Source of the DNA: Plectrocnemia conspersa
Taxonomy: Eukaryota; Arthropoda; Insecta; Trichoptera; Polycentropodidae
Length of the DNA stretch: 64,000 bases
NCBI GenBank assembly: GCA_009617715.1
Contig: VTFK01000560.1
Span: 62,001-126,000 of the forward strand
Reading direction: 5' to 3'
The notes below the pieces were generated by a model. It ran no database searches. It was not told where the DNA came from and saw only the letters and a list, made by a program, of their open reading frames with translations. Position numbers and translations under genes: made by a program. This document shows positions 12,918 to 45,800 of the stretch, piece by piece; positions within the stretch are counted from its first letter, which is position 1, and each line of letters begins with the position of its first letter.

Positions 12918-13405
12918 AAAATACGTGAAATCTCTTTGTAACGAATACCGAAATAACGAAATTCCCAGTGTAACGAACTTTCATACAAAATGTTTTCATT
13001 GTAACGAAGACTGATCTCAGTATAACAAAACATTTTGATCCGAATTTAAAAATTACTTGACACAATATTTCTCCGAATAAATGTCGTCTTTGACATGGCG
13101 TGTGCCGGATTTGTTCACAAGCAACATTCAAAGTGTTTCGCCGACCTTCAAACTTTTTTTAAAAAACATTTAACAAATTGTATTGTGTTCATTACAGTAT
13201 CCTTAAAAATGGGCAAGAAATGATCTGTCAATTTGTAAGAGGTTTTTTGATGCTTTTTAAAAAGCACATACCGCCTAAATTAAAACGGGGCATCATTGAC
13301 TTTTTAGAAAATTTTCGGTGGAAAAAATGGGCAAAGATAAGGCCGATTAGAGTAGTTGAGAAAATCGTTAACAATTCTCTGCGCTCAAATACTTTCAACC
13401 TCTAA
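12918..13405. mobile_element. pogo/Tigger-like transposon remnant
   Basis: The end carries the arthropod pogo-type terminal motif GTGAAATCTCTTTGTAACGAA, with repeated TAACGAA units. The interior (AATTACTTGACACAATATTT, TGTGTTCATTACAGTATCC) recurs in inverse orientation at 51900-52350 and about 18470-18806. The embedded 75-codon frame at 13178-13405 is too decayed to assign. Confidence 0.5.
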
Positions 13406-15290
13406 GGCTGTATTCTCTAGAATACAAATGTATTTTCATAAATACCGTCGAGACACCGATAAACGCTACTACCGTGTAAATGTCAACAGCTAGCTAGATG
13501 AATGAATTAAGTTGGAATGCTATTTTAATTGCTTCCGCAGCTAAATTGAGCTTATTGATAATCGAGGCAATTCATTATTTGTCGATTACTCTATTACATT
13601 TTATTAAACCATAAAATTCACATATGTATTATTAGTGAATAAGATATTCAGGACGGTGTCTGCGTTTATTTTTATATGTAAAAATCATATAAATTATTAT
13701 TACATAACATTAGCTTAGGCGACACAATATTTAAATGCATTAATAATGTCTTTCTTAGTCGTATCGAAAATTGAACTCTTGGAAGTACAGATGACTGCTT
13801 ATGCTGGATCTGGTCGTAATAAAAAGGGGCTGCTTCTCTTAAGCCTCGAAGGGTCGTCTCGACTTCGTATTCCGAATGTTTTGTTTAGCCAAACATTTGT
13901 CCTTGTAGCTTTCTAGAGTAGCAATGTTATTCCAAGTTATATTACAAAATAAAGTGACAAGATGAGGATTGTCCTTCTTTGTCATCATATTGTCCTTCTT
14001 TGTCCTTGAACAATTTTTTTCAAAATTACCTGTTTTCACAGATGGCCTTTGAACAAAATTTTCGAAATGATTCTTTAGCTTATTTATAAAAACATTAAAT
14101 TTATATAGTTCATTCTTTGTTATTTCTTGACTTCTTCCTTTTTTCGTCGATCTGAAAATTCAGTTCAAATACCTAAATTTACTGCTACTCATTTATATTT
14201 CCTCCCAACTAAGTGTAATATTTTATAAGGTTCAGAAAACAATAAAATTTGCTTTCTGAGGCTTATAAAACATAATTTGCAATTAAATTTGAACACAATC
14301 GGAGCTGTATCAAAAAAATACACTCTGTTCCTTTGATTAATAATGCTTGTTGTGAAAGTACTTCATAGAAAGTGGGTGCTTTTGAAGGCAATGTTCCACT
14401 CTTTTTATTTATTTTAGCATGTATAAAAAAGGCAAAAGAAACTTATACCTGAAATACTTAGTACATTGCAAACAACTAGTTATTTTATGTTAGTTTTTTT
14501 TATGAATATATTCTTGAGTCGGGCCCCAAAAATTTGTCCCGTCTCCCCCGTTCCTTCTCGGCAAGCCTGATTGGACTATCTGGGGTATAACTCTATGTTA
14601 CAATTCTCGCCGATTCTCTCCCGGCTCGTACCATCCGTCTCCTTACTAAGATGTGTTTAGCGACAGCTAAGATGAGCTGGTATCTCCTTATGTAGGCTTA
14701 TCTTACGTCCTGGTTTTATACATTTGATTTCCGAGATGATTTTTTTTTAGTTGTCCCTGTTTATAAGATGACTAGACGTTCTCCTCAAAAATTGTATCCT
14801 CCTTTTGTCTTCCTTGAACAAAAATGACCAAGGTGACCTTTTGTTTAGCTCCCGCATCATCCCTTAATTAACTAAAAAATCCGTAATACCATTTTTTTAG
14901 CTTCCATGCCAATTTGTCCTTCTTTGTCATTCTGAAACGAAAAGCTTCTTAATTATGGTAAGGCTATATTTAGTAAGATGACTGTTATAATAGCAAAGTA
15001 GGACACTAAAAATAAAAAGGTTTGCTCTAAAAAAATGCCATTACAGAAGCTTTTGTTCGTGTAGTATAGATTACTGCGAGAGCTAAAAATAGTTCATGTC
15101 AGATTTTCGTGGATTTAGGGGAGCTAGCTCTGACATTTTTGTTCAAGGAGGACAAAGAGGAAAAAATTGTTAAGGAGTACATCTGGTACCTTATCTTTAG
15201 ATATGTGCGCCCACATATTAACTTTTTATCTGTTTTAATTATTTCGAAGAATTTGCATTGTTTTGTTGCATCATGGTAATGTTTTAGGAA
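13406..15290. repeat. Transposon debris with inverted and direct short repeats
   Basis: The word TGTCCTTCTTTGTC occurs repeatedly (13975-14010 and about 14920). An inverted pair with CTTCCTTGAACAAAAATGAC lies at about 14800-14830 and 15130-15160. No coding frame is visible. This looks like the ends of an unidentified DNA transposon. Confidence 0.4.
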
Positions 15291-15299
15291 TTTAGATGT

Positions 15300-15538
15300 C
15301 GGTTGTAAATATAATAACGACGTAGGAAAGGTCGCGGTTTATGTTTAGTCGGCGCGAACCGTCAGACTGGAGATAATCGGACGGGAGAAGAATAACTCGC
15401 TCTGTCGCACTCTGTGCTACGTCACGGCGCGCATCTGTAGATGTGTTATCTGTCCGCGGCGGTAGTGGCGAGGCAGCGGCGCTGGCGGCATCTGCGGAGG
15501 CTCGCGACACTCGGTCAGTGCGCCGACATGCGCCGGCC
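15300..15538 (+). promoter_or_regulatory. CpG-rich upstream promoter region of MYRF
   Basis: There is an abrupt shift from about 30% to over 60% GC immediately upstream of the first-exon ATG at 15539, dense in CpG. The ATG context (GCCGGCCATGG) is near-ideal. I see no clear TATA element. Read as the distal MYRF promoter and 5' UTR. Confidence 0.5.
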
Positions 15539-35290
<19,752 letters not shown>

Positions 35291-35680
35291 AAAATCTGGA
35301 GACGGAGGCACGGGAGTCTCGGTTTAGAACTAGGAGTATATTGTACATAGCGAATCTCTCTGTACATTCAATGTAAATATTATTTTTATAAGGCGCATCG
35401 AGGAATAGCGAATATTTTGTCGCGAGTCGATCCGTATCCGTCCACCGAACTAGGAGCAGAGTCGCTAGATAGCGGAGCGAAAGACACGTACGTTAGTCGT
35501 TAAGAGATTTTGTAAATAGTTTTATTTATTTTTTAACTCACTCGGAGAGCGAGGAGTAGCGGACGGAGTCGAATAGACGTAATTTGTACCTGTTTTGACG
35601 ATAGTACTCGTAGTCGTATACGTATCTGAATATGATATACATAAATGCATGATATATATTATAATAAATGAAAAATATAC

Positions 35681-35754
<74 letters not shown>

Positions 35755-35835
35755 ATATATGTATATGTATACATATATATAAGAATAGTCGAGTCTGTTC
35801 TCATTTTATAAAGACAAATCAATAAAGTAGATTTT
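35291..35835 (+). terminator. MYRF 3' UTR with poly(A) signals
   Basis: AATAAA occurs at about 35662 and again in ATCAATAAAGTAG at about 35819-35826, the latter the better placed after the 3' UTR. A (TA)n tract interrupts the UTR at about 35684-35752. Confidence 0.5.
35684..35752. repeat. (TA)n microsatellite
   Basis: Essentially uninterrupted TA dinucleotides for about 70 bp within the presumed MYRF 3' UTR. Confidence 0.95.
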
Positions 35836-36142
35836 TAAAAGCTACGTCTTTTATTCTCTATTTTAATGTGAGATTGAAACAATGGATCGATATATTTTTT
35901 AAACTGTTATTCAAAGAAAAAATATAAAGGCAACAAAAACGTTTAAGCGATTTTTAACATATATATTTTTCGTTAAACGCTTCAGGATACATTAAGATTT
36001 CTTCAAGAAACAATTAAATAAGAATTTTTTTAACTCGTAGACTATAGAGGTTTGTACGTGATTTATATTTTTTATTTAAGTGAATTTAAAAAAATTATAA
36101 TCACATTGTAATATTAATTTTAAATATACATGTGAAGAAAGT

Positions 36143-36192
36143 GTGTTAACTCGCAAACTTCGACTGCACGAGCTCGTCGAGTTTGTTAACTC
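36143..36192. repeat. Imperfect 50-bp palindrome
   Basis: GTTAACTCGCAAACTTCGA is mirrored by TCGAGTTTGTTAAC around a short GC-rich centre, so it can form a hairpin. Function unknown. Confidence 0.5.
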
Positions 36193-36534
36193 AAATTTTG
36201 GTTTGCTGATGTTTCAATCTAAGGTTTGTTTATTATAAAATAATATTTCTATCTAAGATATTTTCATTAATTAAAAAGCCTAATCATTAGTATTATTAAA
36301 AAATTTAATAAATTTTCGTTATAGACTACTCAAGGACTTGTATGGCGTGAAATTTGTATTAAAATATGTTAACAGTGGTTTATGCCTTCTGTGTTTTAAG
36401 TATCAGCTATATTATTTCATGGTGAAGATAATTCAATCCAAGAAGCCTAAGATGGAATCATTTTGCAGTTTAATAAATAAAAAATAGATCAAATAAACTG
36501 AATTCTGTAAAATGATATCAAGTTATAGTTAACT

Positions 36535-36753
36535 CTATAGTCTATTTATTTTCAAGAGTCAGTGCGCAAGAACATTGTTTAACGCGTAATCATAACATGC
36601 TTTTAAATTTCTGCCTTGTGATTGGTCGTTCTCAATGAAACGATTGATCTTACGGCGAACGACCAATCACAGGGCAGAAATTTAAGAGCACATTTTGATT
36701 ACGCGTTAAACAATGTTCTTGCGCACTGACTCTTGAAAATAAATAGACTATAG
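36535..36753. mobile_element. Foldback MITE with about 100-bp inverted arms
   Basis: Begins CTATAGTCTATTTATTTTC and ends with the exact complement GAAAATAAATAGACTATAG. The arms (AGTGCGCAAGAACATTG, TTAACGCGTAATCA, AAATTTCTGCC, GATTGGTCGTT) are nearly perfectly complementary, leaving a loop of about 30 bp. A TA at each end is consistent with Tc1/mariner-type insertion. Confidence 0.85.
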
Positions 36754-37202
36754 AAACTATGTCACTTACAAATGAATTAACATAGGCAGTATAGTAGAAG
36801 AACAATCTACGCACACAATCGGAGAAAACAAGTTATTCAATGGATGCTTAACAAAAATAAAAAGAGGGCGAATAAAGCTGAATATATATGTATACAAGTT
36901 TCTCAGAAGAGTTAGCATACCGTTCACATAGCAGCAAAAGTAGAGATTACAATTTCTTAAAAAAGCTCATCAAATATCATATGATATTTTTATTCAATCT
37001 TATGCTAAAACTTTAAAAGTACAAATACATTATGTAGTAAACAACCTGTGTACATTATTGAGAGTTGAAAAAAAAGTGAAATTATCCAAGTTACGGGATC
37101 ACAAAATTAAGAAACAATAACTTTTTTCTATTTTAAAAATGTATGCTTTATTATATGAATTTAATCTTAAGTATTTGTAATTTTATATATTTTTTCATAT
37201 TG

Positions 37203-37360
<158 letters not shown>

Positions 37361-37399
37361 CATATTTTATAAAAATATATATTTTTGTACATATTTTTA

Positions 37400-37580
37400 G
37401 ATGAATATGTCATTTCAGTAAAATCATATCGGAATACATTTTCACCAGTAGATTACCAGTGAAAATATAAATTAACTGGCAGGTGCTATAGTCATTAGAT
37501 TAATGATTGAAATCGAAATATTAAAAAGACGATCACTGACTGGCCAAATTTTGTCCTCCCCCCCTTGAACAAAGTTGAAA
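37400..37580. repeat. Dispersed repeat copy with poly-C tract
   Basis: Shares TGTCATTTCAG, CATATCGGAATACAT and CTGGCAGGTGCTA with 17570-17660, then TTTTGTCCTCCCCCCCTTGA, a C-tract seen in related form at 59637-59670. Confidence 0.45.
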
Positions 37581-38196
37581 TTACGTCCTTCTTATAGCTA
37601 GACAAGTTAAAAGTGGGTTTTCGGAGTGGAGCAACATCAGTGTTTCGATTCTGGCGCTACTTCTCTTTTGTTTGAAATAAAATCGCAGTCATCATAAATA
37701 CTTTCGCTCGACCTAAATTAACCTTTGTGCGAAATATGCATACTTAATATCAGGTTTAATAATGCGTTTGTCTTCGTTCAAATTTCCGGTTGGACGATTC
37801 GGAATTTCGTTTTGAAGAGCGCAATCGATCGAATGCTGTTCGGCTCTATTTATAGAAAGTGATGTGTGTACATCGTCGGTACCTAAGTGCATTCCGTTCG
37901 ACTCGTTTGCGTGATTATGGATACAATAAATTGCGCATAATCAGGGTCACGAGCGTTTCGACGAGACGCGATATCTCGCGCTCTTATCTCTCTCTACGGT
38001 CGACGAGATACGTAACGACCAGGGAATAATTTAATTATTAACTTTCGATTCGTTTCCATCGAACTGAACATAATTTGATTTATATGTCGGTCGTCGCCCT
38101 ATAAAATTGCCGAGTCTCCAATATCAGTCTTGCTACAGTACTATTTTTTACACAAAATTTCTTCTCATTACTATTTTCTACACATAACATGTCTCT

Positions 38197-38207
38197 TGCG
38201 CATGCGC
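38197..38207. promoter_or_regulatory. NRF1-type palindrome TGCGCATGCGC
   Basis: Exact match to the NRF1 consensus core (YGCGCAYGCGC) in AT-rich DNA about 1 kb upstream of MGMT. A related core (CGCATGCGCG) lies at 39138-39147, directly upstream of the MGMT start. Binding is an inference. Confidence 0.35.
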
Positions 38208-38814
38208 GAGCACCTTTTGTTGAGATCGCGTTCAGAAACTCACTCATTCACAAAATTATCATCAAAGTGACTGTTTAAATACATTAAAGTGTAATAAAAT
38301 GTATTTAAATATTTACCCCCCAACACATCAGAAAAAAATATATAAACAACACTTTTCTACTATGAACTACCATTTTGTATAAATTTAATATCCAAACATA
38401 ATTAAAAAAATATATTTGCGTTATAAACAATATCACGGTTTAGATAAGTGGTCTACAAAGTAAGGTAAGCCAAAAAATAAAACTGTAGTTGAACAAATAT
38501 ATATGAGCTCGTCTTTATAAATTTGACAGCGGCCATGCTATCAAGTACTCGCAAGAGAGGCAGACAGAAAATATATGTAAGCAAAATTATATTATATTTA
38601 TATTTTAAAAAACACGTAAAATAGATATCGATACCTCATATAGATATCGATTTCCATCTGTATCCGAACCTAAAAATATTAATTGTTAGAAAGGCACTTA
38701 ATACAAACGAGGTTATATTAGTCGAAGAATACAAGTTTTTGACATGCTTGTCGAGGCACCAGGCTGCAAATCAGTGACATATATAAACTATTATTACAGC
38801 TTAGAACAAGGCAA

Positions 38815-38950
38815 ATATAATAAAATATAATCTGTGATGATCGATTGAGATTGTAATTAAGGAATAATCACTGGTTCCAATTTAATTATATGACATTCGT
38901 GATTTAACGACTGAAAATCAATCGTTCAAGGGTGTTCGATTTATTTTTTA
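38815..38950 (-). repeat. Degenerate tRNA-derived SINE, copy E
   Basis: TAATCTGTGATGATCGATTG and CACTGGTTCCAATTTAATTA resemble the body of copies B and C. The tRNA-like head is mostly lost. Confidence 0.4.
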
Positions 38951-39212
38951 TATTGGAGACTGTCCTTTAATAGCAATCTTTTGAAAATTTCTGGTATTCT
39001 TAAACTTAAAATATATACGTGTCGAATAGTTTTTAAACAGCTATGTCCCTAAATATGTAAATAATTTTTAATTTATTTTAAAATTGTCATAATAATATTC
39101 GTTTATTTGTGTAAATAAAATCGGGTCGGTTTCCTCACGCATGCGCGTTAAACGAATCTGAGTGTGGTGAGTAGGTTGACGCGAGTTTGACGTTTGAGTG
39201 GCGGCCGTTGTT

Positions 39213-39844
39213 ATGAGGCGTTTGAAAATGTTTTCAACGGACTCTCCCGTGGGAGAAGTGGTGGCTCTCGCGGACGACGAGCGCATGTGGGCCGTCATCT
39301 TGGCCGGAGACGACCCTTCGGAGTCGAAGACGAAGGCTAAGGTCGACGCCTTCCTGGCGCGCTCCCGAGCCGAAGTCGTTCCCGGGAGTTCGCCGGTGTT
39401 GCGGGAGTTCTCCCGTCAGCTAGCTAGCTACTTCCGCGGAGAACTGCGCAGCTTCGAGCTGCCCGTTTTCGCCGTCGGCACCGACTTCCAAAAGGTACGG
39501 TACGATCGCTCGAATTTGCGGTCATCGCGCTAATCGCGGGTAGTTTCCAGGAAGTTTGGTCTGCGGTGTCCGGAGTCCGCTACGGCTGCACCGTCACCTA
39601 CGCCGACTTGGCCGAGAGGTGCGGCCGGAAGAGGAGCAGCTGCAGAGCCGCGGCCGGAGCCGTAGGAGCAAATCCTCTACCTCTAGTAGTCCCTTGTCAC
39701 CGCATAGTCGGAAGCGGAGGTACCCTGGGCGGATTCGGAAGCGGAACTCGCACGAAGCGGTTTCTCTTAGACCTAGAGGCCGACTTCTCGGCCGCTCAGT
39801 GTCGGCGAGGCCGCGCGACCGCTAGCTCGTCTCCGAAACCATGA
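39213..39844 (+). CDS. MGMT: O6-alkylguanine-DNA alkyltransferase
   Basis: Suicide repair protein that moves alkyl groups from O6 of guanine to its own cysteine. Two exons, 39213-39494 and 39551-39844, join in phase 0 (AAG|GTACGG, TTTCCAG|GAAGTT) for 191 aa. The active site VPCHRIVG places the acceptor at Cys143 with His144. RAAAGAVGANP holds the Arg finger and the conserved Asn of the helix-turn-helix, and LLDLE gives the hinge-side Glu. The start is the ATG at 39213; a second Met (codon 6) is possible. The C-terminal TRTKRFLLDLE resembles Ogt-type members more than mammalian MGMT. The TGA stop (39842-39844) overlaps the ATG of the next gene, leaving no room for a separate poly(A) site between them. 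Confidence 0.93.
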
Positions 39845-42800
39845 GGGCCGTTTCGCTGCTTCTGTCGGCGCTAGTCTGCGCGTCTTCGGCTCAGTCCGTC
39901 GTCGACGAGAGCGCCTACGACGCGAACGAGCTCGCCTGCTTGGCCAAGAGGCAGTTCTGGGCGAGAGGCGGATGCCACGCGCTGGGCGAGAAAGGCCCTT
40001 GCGCTGCAGGGGAACTGCTACTGCTCGACGCCGCCGAGGACGAGCCGAAGCCGATCTGCAAGCCTAATCGATGCAACGGGTCAGAGGTGAGATATTTTTA
40101 TTGTGTAAAATATTTTTTATTCAAATTTACCGCATTTTTTACTTTTATAATGGTAGATTAAATATTGCGATATATAATTACCATGCACCTTTGTTAAATT
40201 AGGTAATTCATTATCGTCAATTTCTTCATTTCCATATTTATTTTGAATTTCATTATATTTCCATAAAACTTTAATTTTATTTTTAGTTGCATATTTTTAC
40301 AATCGACAATACGACTTTTAAGTTTTTTTAACCCTTCGGTTGCCGAGCCTTTTACGAATCGTGACAGTCAAAGTAAATAAGGAAGAATCTATAGCGAAAT
40401 GTTTTTATAAATTACAACGTTTAAGTTTATATTTTTATTATTATATAATAAGATGACGTTGTAACGCGGCGTCACTGCGACAAACATTTGTCTACAACAG
40501 GGGTCAGCAACCTTTTCACTAAGGCGGGCACCCCAACTACTCTGCTACAATGAAGGGCACTTTGCCAAAAAATACTAATTGAGTGTGTTTTACATTGAAA
40601 ACATATTTATTTAAAAAAAATTAATATACAAATCTCTTGTACAAAAAAAATTGGAATTTATTCTCACTTTGACTATTTCTAGTGAATGTTTTTATTCTTT
40701 TTATTGTAATTTTATTAAATTTAATATTTCCGTTAAAATATCTTTTAGTTTATTTTTAATAATCACATTAATAATGCAATTTATAGATTTTAAATGGAAT
40801 TCTGGTGACGAATATAAATATATATATATATATAAATAAGTTCACTTTTCAACCTCGTAAAATAAAAAAACGTTCCATACGAGCGTTGAAGTGATATAAA
40901 AAGCGGTTCTGGAAAATTCTTTTCGTATTCCTTAGAAATCACGTTTGAAAGTGCCATAATTTTTAAATTAGCAATAACTTTAAAACGATCGGTAGTATTC
41001 GTGAAAATTGTTTCTAGTATTTCGAAATATCGAGCTTTATACCTCAACTTCAGACCTTGTATATTATCATCGTGATTTCTTTCTCTATGTAACTCTTCAA
41101 TCCTGTCCCATAATGAGTCAAAATCTTCTTTTTGTTAATCAAAAATTTGTATATCAAATGTTTTTTTTTGTAAAATATTCTAAATAGCCAATTTTCTATA
41201 CAACCACATTAAGTGCCAAAAGAATATTAATGTGATACTTGGCATTGCAAATCTTCGGCTAATTTGTTAAAATCCGGCAAATAACTGAAAGTTCCTGTTC
41301 CGACAATTATCTAAGTGTATTATCTTTATTTGGATTTCAAAAAATTCATGTTTGAAAATTGCGATTCACATTAATATGTTGTTATTTTTTTAAATAATAG
41401 ATATGTATTATTATTATTATCTATATTCCCAAATTCCGAATGTTTCATATATCATTTTTAAAATATGTATATGACTTCCAACTCCAAATCTTCTTCATTA
41501 CTAGTTTTAGAATGTGATACAATTTTGCAGACACAAAGGTTTTCGACAACTTTTGTAAAAAAGTTGTCAAAAACCATCTTTATAATGATACATAATTGGG
41601 TAGTGTCAGATACATATATCGGTGGACTCAACTAATTGCAAAGAAAAAAATACACTTCTATGCCGTGACTCAATGTTATTTCCAATATATTCGATTCTCC
41701 GGGTTGTTCTTTGTAAATATTGTTTGTATATATTTTATGAAGCTAGCGGCGGGCACTTTAATAACCCTTCGCGGGCACCAGGTATCCGATCCCTGGTCTA
41801 CAATATACTTCATAAAGATAAATAACCAAACGATTCAAAAACATATTTCCGTTACGTAGCACATTAGCGCGGATTAGTCATCAGTTGTTAGAAAACCCAC
41901 ATCGAGCTATTTTTACGCTTATCATGACGTACTTTTTTTTAATCACTTACAAAGTAAATTTTAGTAATACTTATTGAAAAGAAGCACGCCATTGTATCTA
42001 TTTAAGTAGTAATAATTTTAAACGTTTCTTCGTAGATGTTTTTAAACGATTGAGTTCCGAATAATTTATTGTGATTTTTTTGCTATAAGAAACAAAATTT
42101 ATAGAAGGCTGCCAAAAAACAAGGGCTAAATAATTAGCTCGCGTCATGGTGATAAAATTGTGACAATGAGCAAATATTTTAATAACAAAATATAAATTAA
42201 AATCATCGATAAAAAATAGAAGAGGAACATTAGAGTATATAAAATGTGTAAAAAATAATAAATCTCGTAGAAGCGATGACATTGTACTGATTAAAAGATA
42301 TCGACACTCCAAGGCTGTAATCGATGCAATTATAAAAATATATTGTATAAATGCAGAAGCATTGCCAAGTCCTCGGTAGTTTATGCGTATTATATAATTC
42401 ATAAATGGAAGATTATTTTTTTAATGATTACGTAGGAACAGGGATATTTCACCAAAGTAACAAAAATCAATATAACGGATTTCGGCAACTGAAGGGTTAA
42501 CGTTGGGTTCGTTGGTTAAGTCGTGACACAGTGCTAAATTTGCATGTGTATATAACATAAAAAGCGCGTGTTTTTTATGGAAATTATTTTTTGCCACTTG
42601 AACTCCCGAGTGTATAAATAGCATTTTGATATTTATTTGCGCGTCCACTTGGCACGAAGAGTTCCATTTTTTACAATTCAGGATTTTGATTTTTCTATTT
42701 ATTTATTAGAAATACTATGGCCATCATGACTCGATAGGTTTCCCAAATGCATTATCATAACCATTTTTATTTATTAGAAATCAGACTATCGAGATGTTAA

Positions 42801-45800
42801 AAAAGAGCTGACGCACGATTATAAATAGCAGTTAACTCACTAATGTCTATAATTTTTTTTTGGTAATGTTTAGTCCATATACTATATTTTTAAATTATAT
42901 TTTTTATTTTAAATATTTAAAACTGAAAAAAGCAATATTTTTTTCAAAATATAAAACATAATTAAAATATTATATAAAAAGTCATGCAACATATACTATC
43001 AGTTACATTTTCCGTTCGGATGTTAAGATACTGAAGTTTAAAGCCGAATCGTAATTGCCTCATATGCTTTTCGTTGTCGTTAATTATAAAACGAACGAGT
43101 ACAAAGAAATACGTACTTTATAATTAAATACGAGCTACCGGTTTACAACCGTTTTCTAGTATTAAGGAAAAACCTTGTTAAAATAAAGGAAAAAAATAAG
43201 TAACTATTTAAAATTATTAAGTTTAAGTTATACACAGCAACTTACTTATACTGACAACATTGAGCAGCTGAAATTGAAATTTGTACTTCTAAAGCAGAAT
43301 TGAGGCATTTTGCGCACATACATAAATTCATGTTTAGTACGTACTATGGTCTCGAATATTTATGTAGTATTTTTCCAGTGCGAATTTGGTAGTGTTGTTT
43401 AATTGACCATTCTAAATTGTTTAGGGTTGAATCTTGGAAGCGTCTTCCTCCCTCCCCCCCCCTATCTGTGTCGCATCTTTTATATTGCTGATTCGAAACA
43501 GCTCTGACAAATCACAAATGAGAATGTTGATGTATCAATTGCATCACTGCTTGAACTCACCCATAAAATATGTTTACGCATTAAAAGTGAAACTTTCAGA
43601 TGAATATTTTTGGCGATCATTAACAAAGGGAATAAAAATAACAATAGTCTTTTGCGCGGGGTAGAACGCATTGTTTATTGCGCATCCTTTTCATACAAAA
43701 GGGTGGGGGAGTTTTAGTACTTATGGGCGATTACGAGTGAAAAACATCTCGGGACGGATGTGATAATAAGTGGTTTGTGTTATGTTAACAATTATTAACG
43801 CAATTATTTAGTCCCGATAAGGCCTGCGGAAATGAGGTGGGGAGGGGCTCAACACAAAATATTTTATTTTAATGCAGCAAAATAAATAAATAATATGTTC
43901 AGTTTCATGTGGTTATTCCTAAAAGAAAAACAGTCTCGAATCTATCCCGAAAATATTTTTTAAAATATGTATATCATTTCAGTAAAATTCAGTCCATTTG
44001 TTGTTCAAATCCAAACCTAACTTAATGAAAGTTTTAAAACTAATTATCATTGCTTTCATTGGAATCATTGTTTTCTCAGGGCCCGGGTTCTCTCTCTTCT
44101 TTTTGTTAAAGCATACTTTCGAGACGAGTTGATATTTCTTTTTATTTGTTCGAAATGATCGTTAGAATGACCCCAAAGTTAATTGTGCAGGTAGTTGTAT
44201 CAACTTATTTTTGTTTTTATAAAATGTTTAATACGTAATCTGGTATTTGTTAGAACTTATACAAAAAACAACTTTTGTAAAACTCGTTAATAAAACTGGG
44301 GTCTAGTCGTCCCCCTTTTCGGATAGCGTGTATTTTTTCTACCTTCCGTCCGCTAAGGGTTATTTTATTTGGTGGGAAAAACCACACATTTTCTCATAAA
44401 TTGCATTTTACTATAAAAAGTAGTAACACACTCGAATAATCCGCACGTGATAGACGATACACAAGACCGCGCCAGCTTGCTACTATTGCTTCTTTTAAGA
44501 GTATGGTCAAGGAAAGATATTTATATATAAATTCGATGGCGATAAAATGCATTTTAAACATGCTCCAAATGAAAATATAAATTAATTTTACTATTATATT
44601 AAGTTTTAGTTCATTAATTTGAATTTGGGGTTTCTTTGTACCCCATACCGATTTTCTATCCCATTTTCGAGGTATCGGAACGCGAGGGTTGATAGTGTAG
44701 CGCGCAATTTTTTTTTTGTCTTATGCTTGAGTGATCGAGGGCTTATCGCGGAATGTTTTTATGTATAATTTTCATGTAGTGATGTATTTAAATCGCCTAT
44801 TTATTGCTTGTGTAGTCTTTTTGTAATTTTATTACTTTCACGGGCTATATGTGACGCGTTATTTATATTAAACATATTTTAAAATATCTGATTTATAAGT
44901 TAAATTATATGATAAAAATATTTATTAGTTTTGTACAGTCGGTTTATCTACTAGCGATCAGCGATCCGTACTGACTGGTTTGACCTGAAATAAGACACTA
45001 TCTGGCCCGGTTGTACGTTATGCTTATCGAACAATAATATTTTGTACATAATAATTATTAACTGTAATAAAAAAAACATGGTTGAGTCGCTTCATATCCG
45101 AATAGATCGGACGGGTCAGGTCGGAAGAGGGCCGGATACCGGCAGGCTCGCGGTAACGATCGATGTTAACTACTAAAATATAAAAAAAAGTTTGTGCCGA
45201 AATATAATTAATGATATATTTGTATTCATAAATAATATAAAATAATAATGTTTATTTAGGTAATATAGCTAATTGATACATAATAATACAAATATATACT
45301 AAATAATACACTAAACATATAAAATTTTATGGATTTATGCCCATAGACCTCGCGGCCAATGAGATCTTGGTGTGAATCTAGTAAGACTTTTTATTTATAT
45401 ATATTTACACGAGTGCGACGAACGATTGTCGGCGAGACGTTTCCTCGAGCGGTAGTGAAGCTGTCGCTTGTGGATGATCCTCAGGGTTCTTGTGGCTGCT
45501 TGCAGCGAGCGTCAGGAGGTAGTTCTTTTGCGGCGAGTTGTTCGGGAGTTCCAGGTCGTCTCTTAGCGTCTGTCGATGGGGGCGTGTCTGCTGGTCTCTT
45601 CGAGTGGCTGCTGGTGACTCTCACTCTCCAACTGTCTGTCTCTCTGGCTGTCTTCCTCTGACTGTCTGTCTCTCCTCATCGGAGCCCGGGCTTATATGCT
45701 TTAGGGGTTAAAGGTTTGCTGGCCAATCGCATACGTTCAGCGATCTTCCAGCCAATCGCTGCAGTCGCTTCGTAGAACGGCAAAATACATCTACGTCTTT

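Noticed and set aside
45359..45661. 100-codon frame with a hydrophobic end (GC-rich block in the DUF4789 intron)
   Set aside because: Lies wholly within an LTR-like structure read on the other strand; the hydrophobic tail comes from CTCTCTGT-type repeats.
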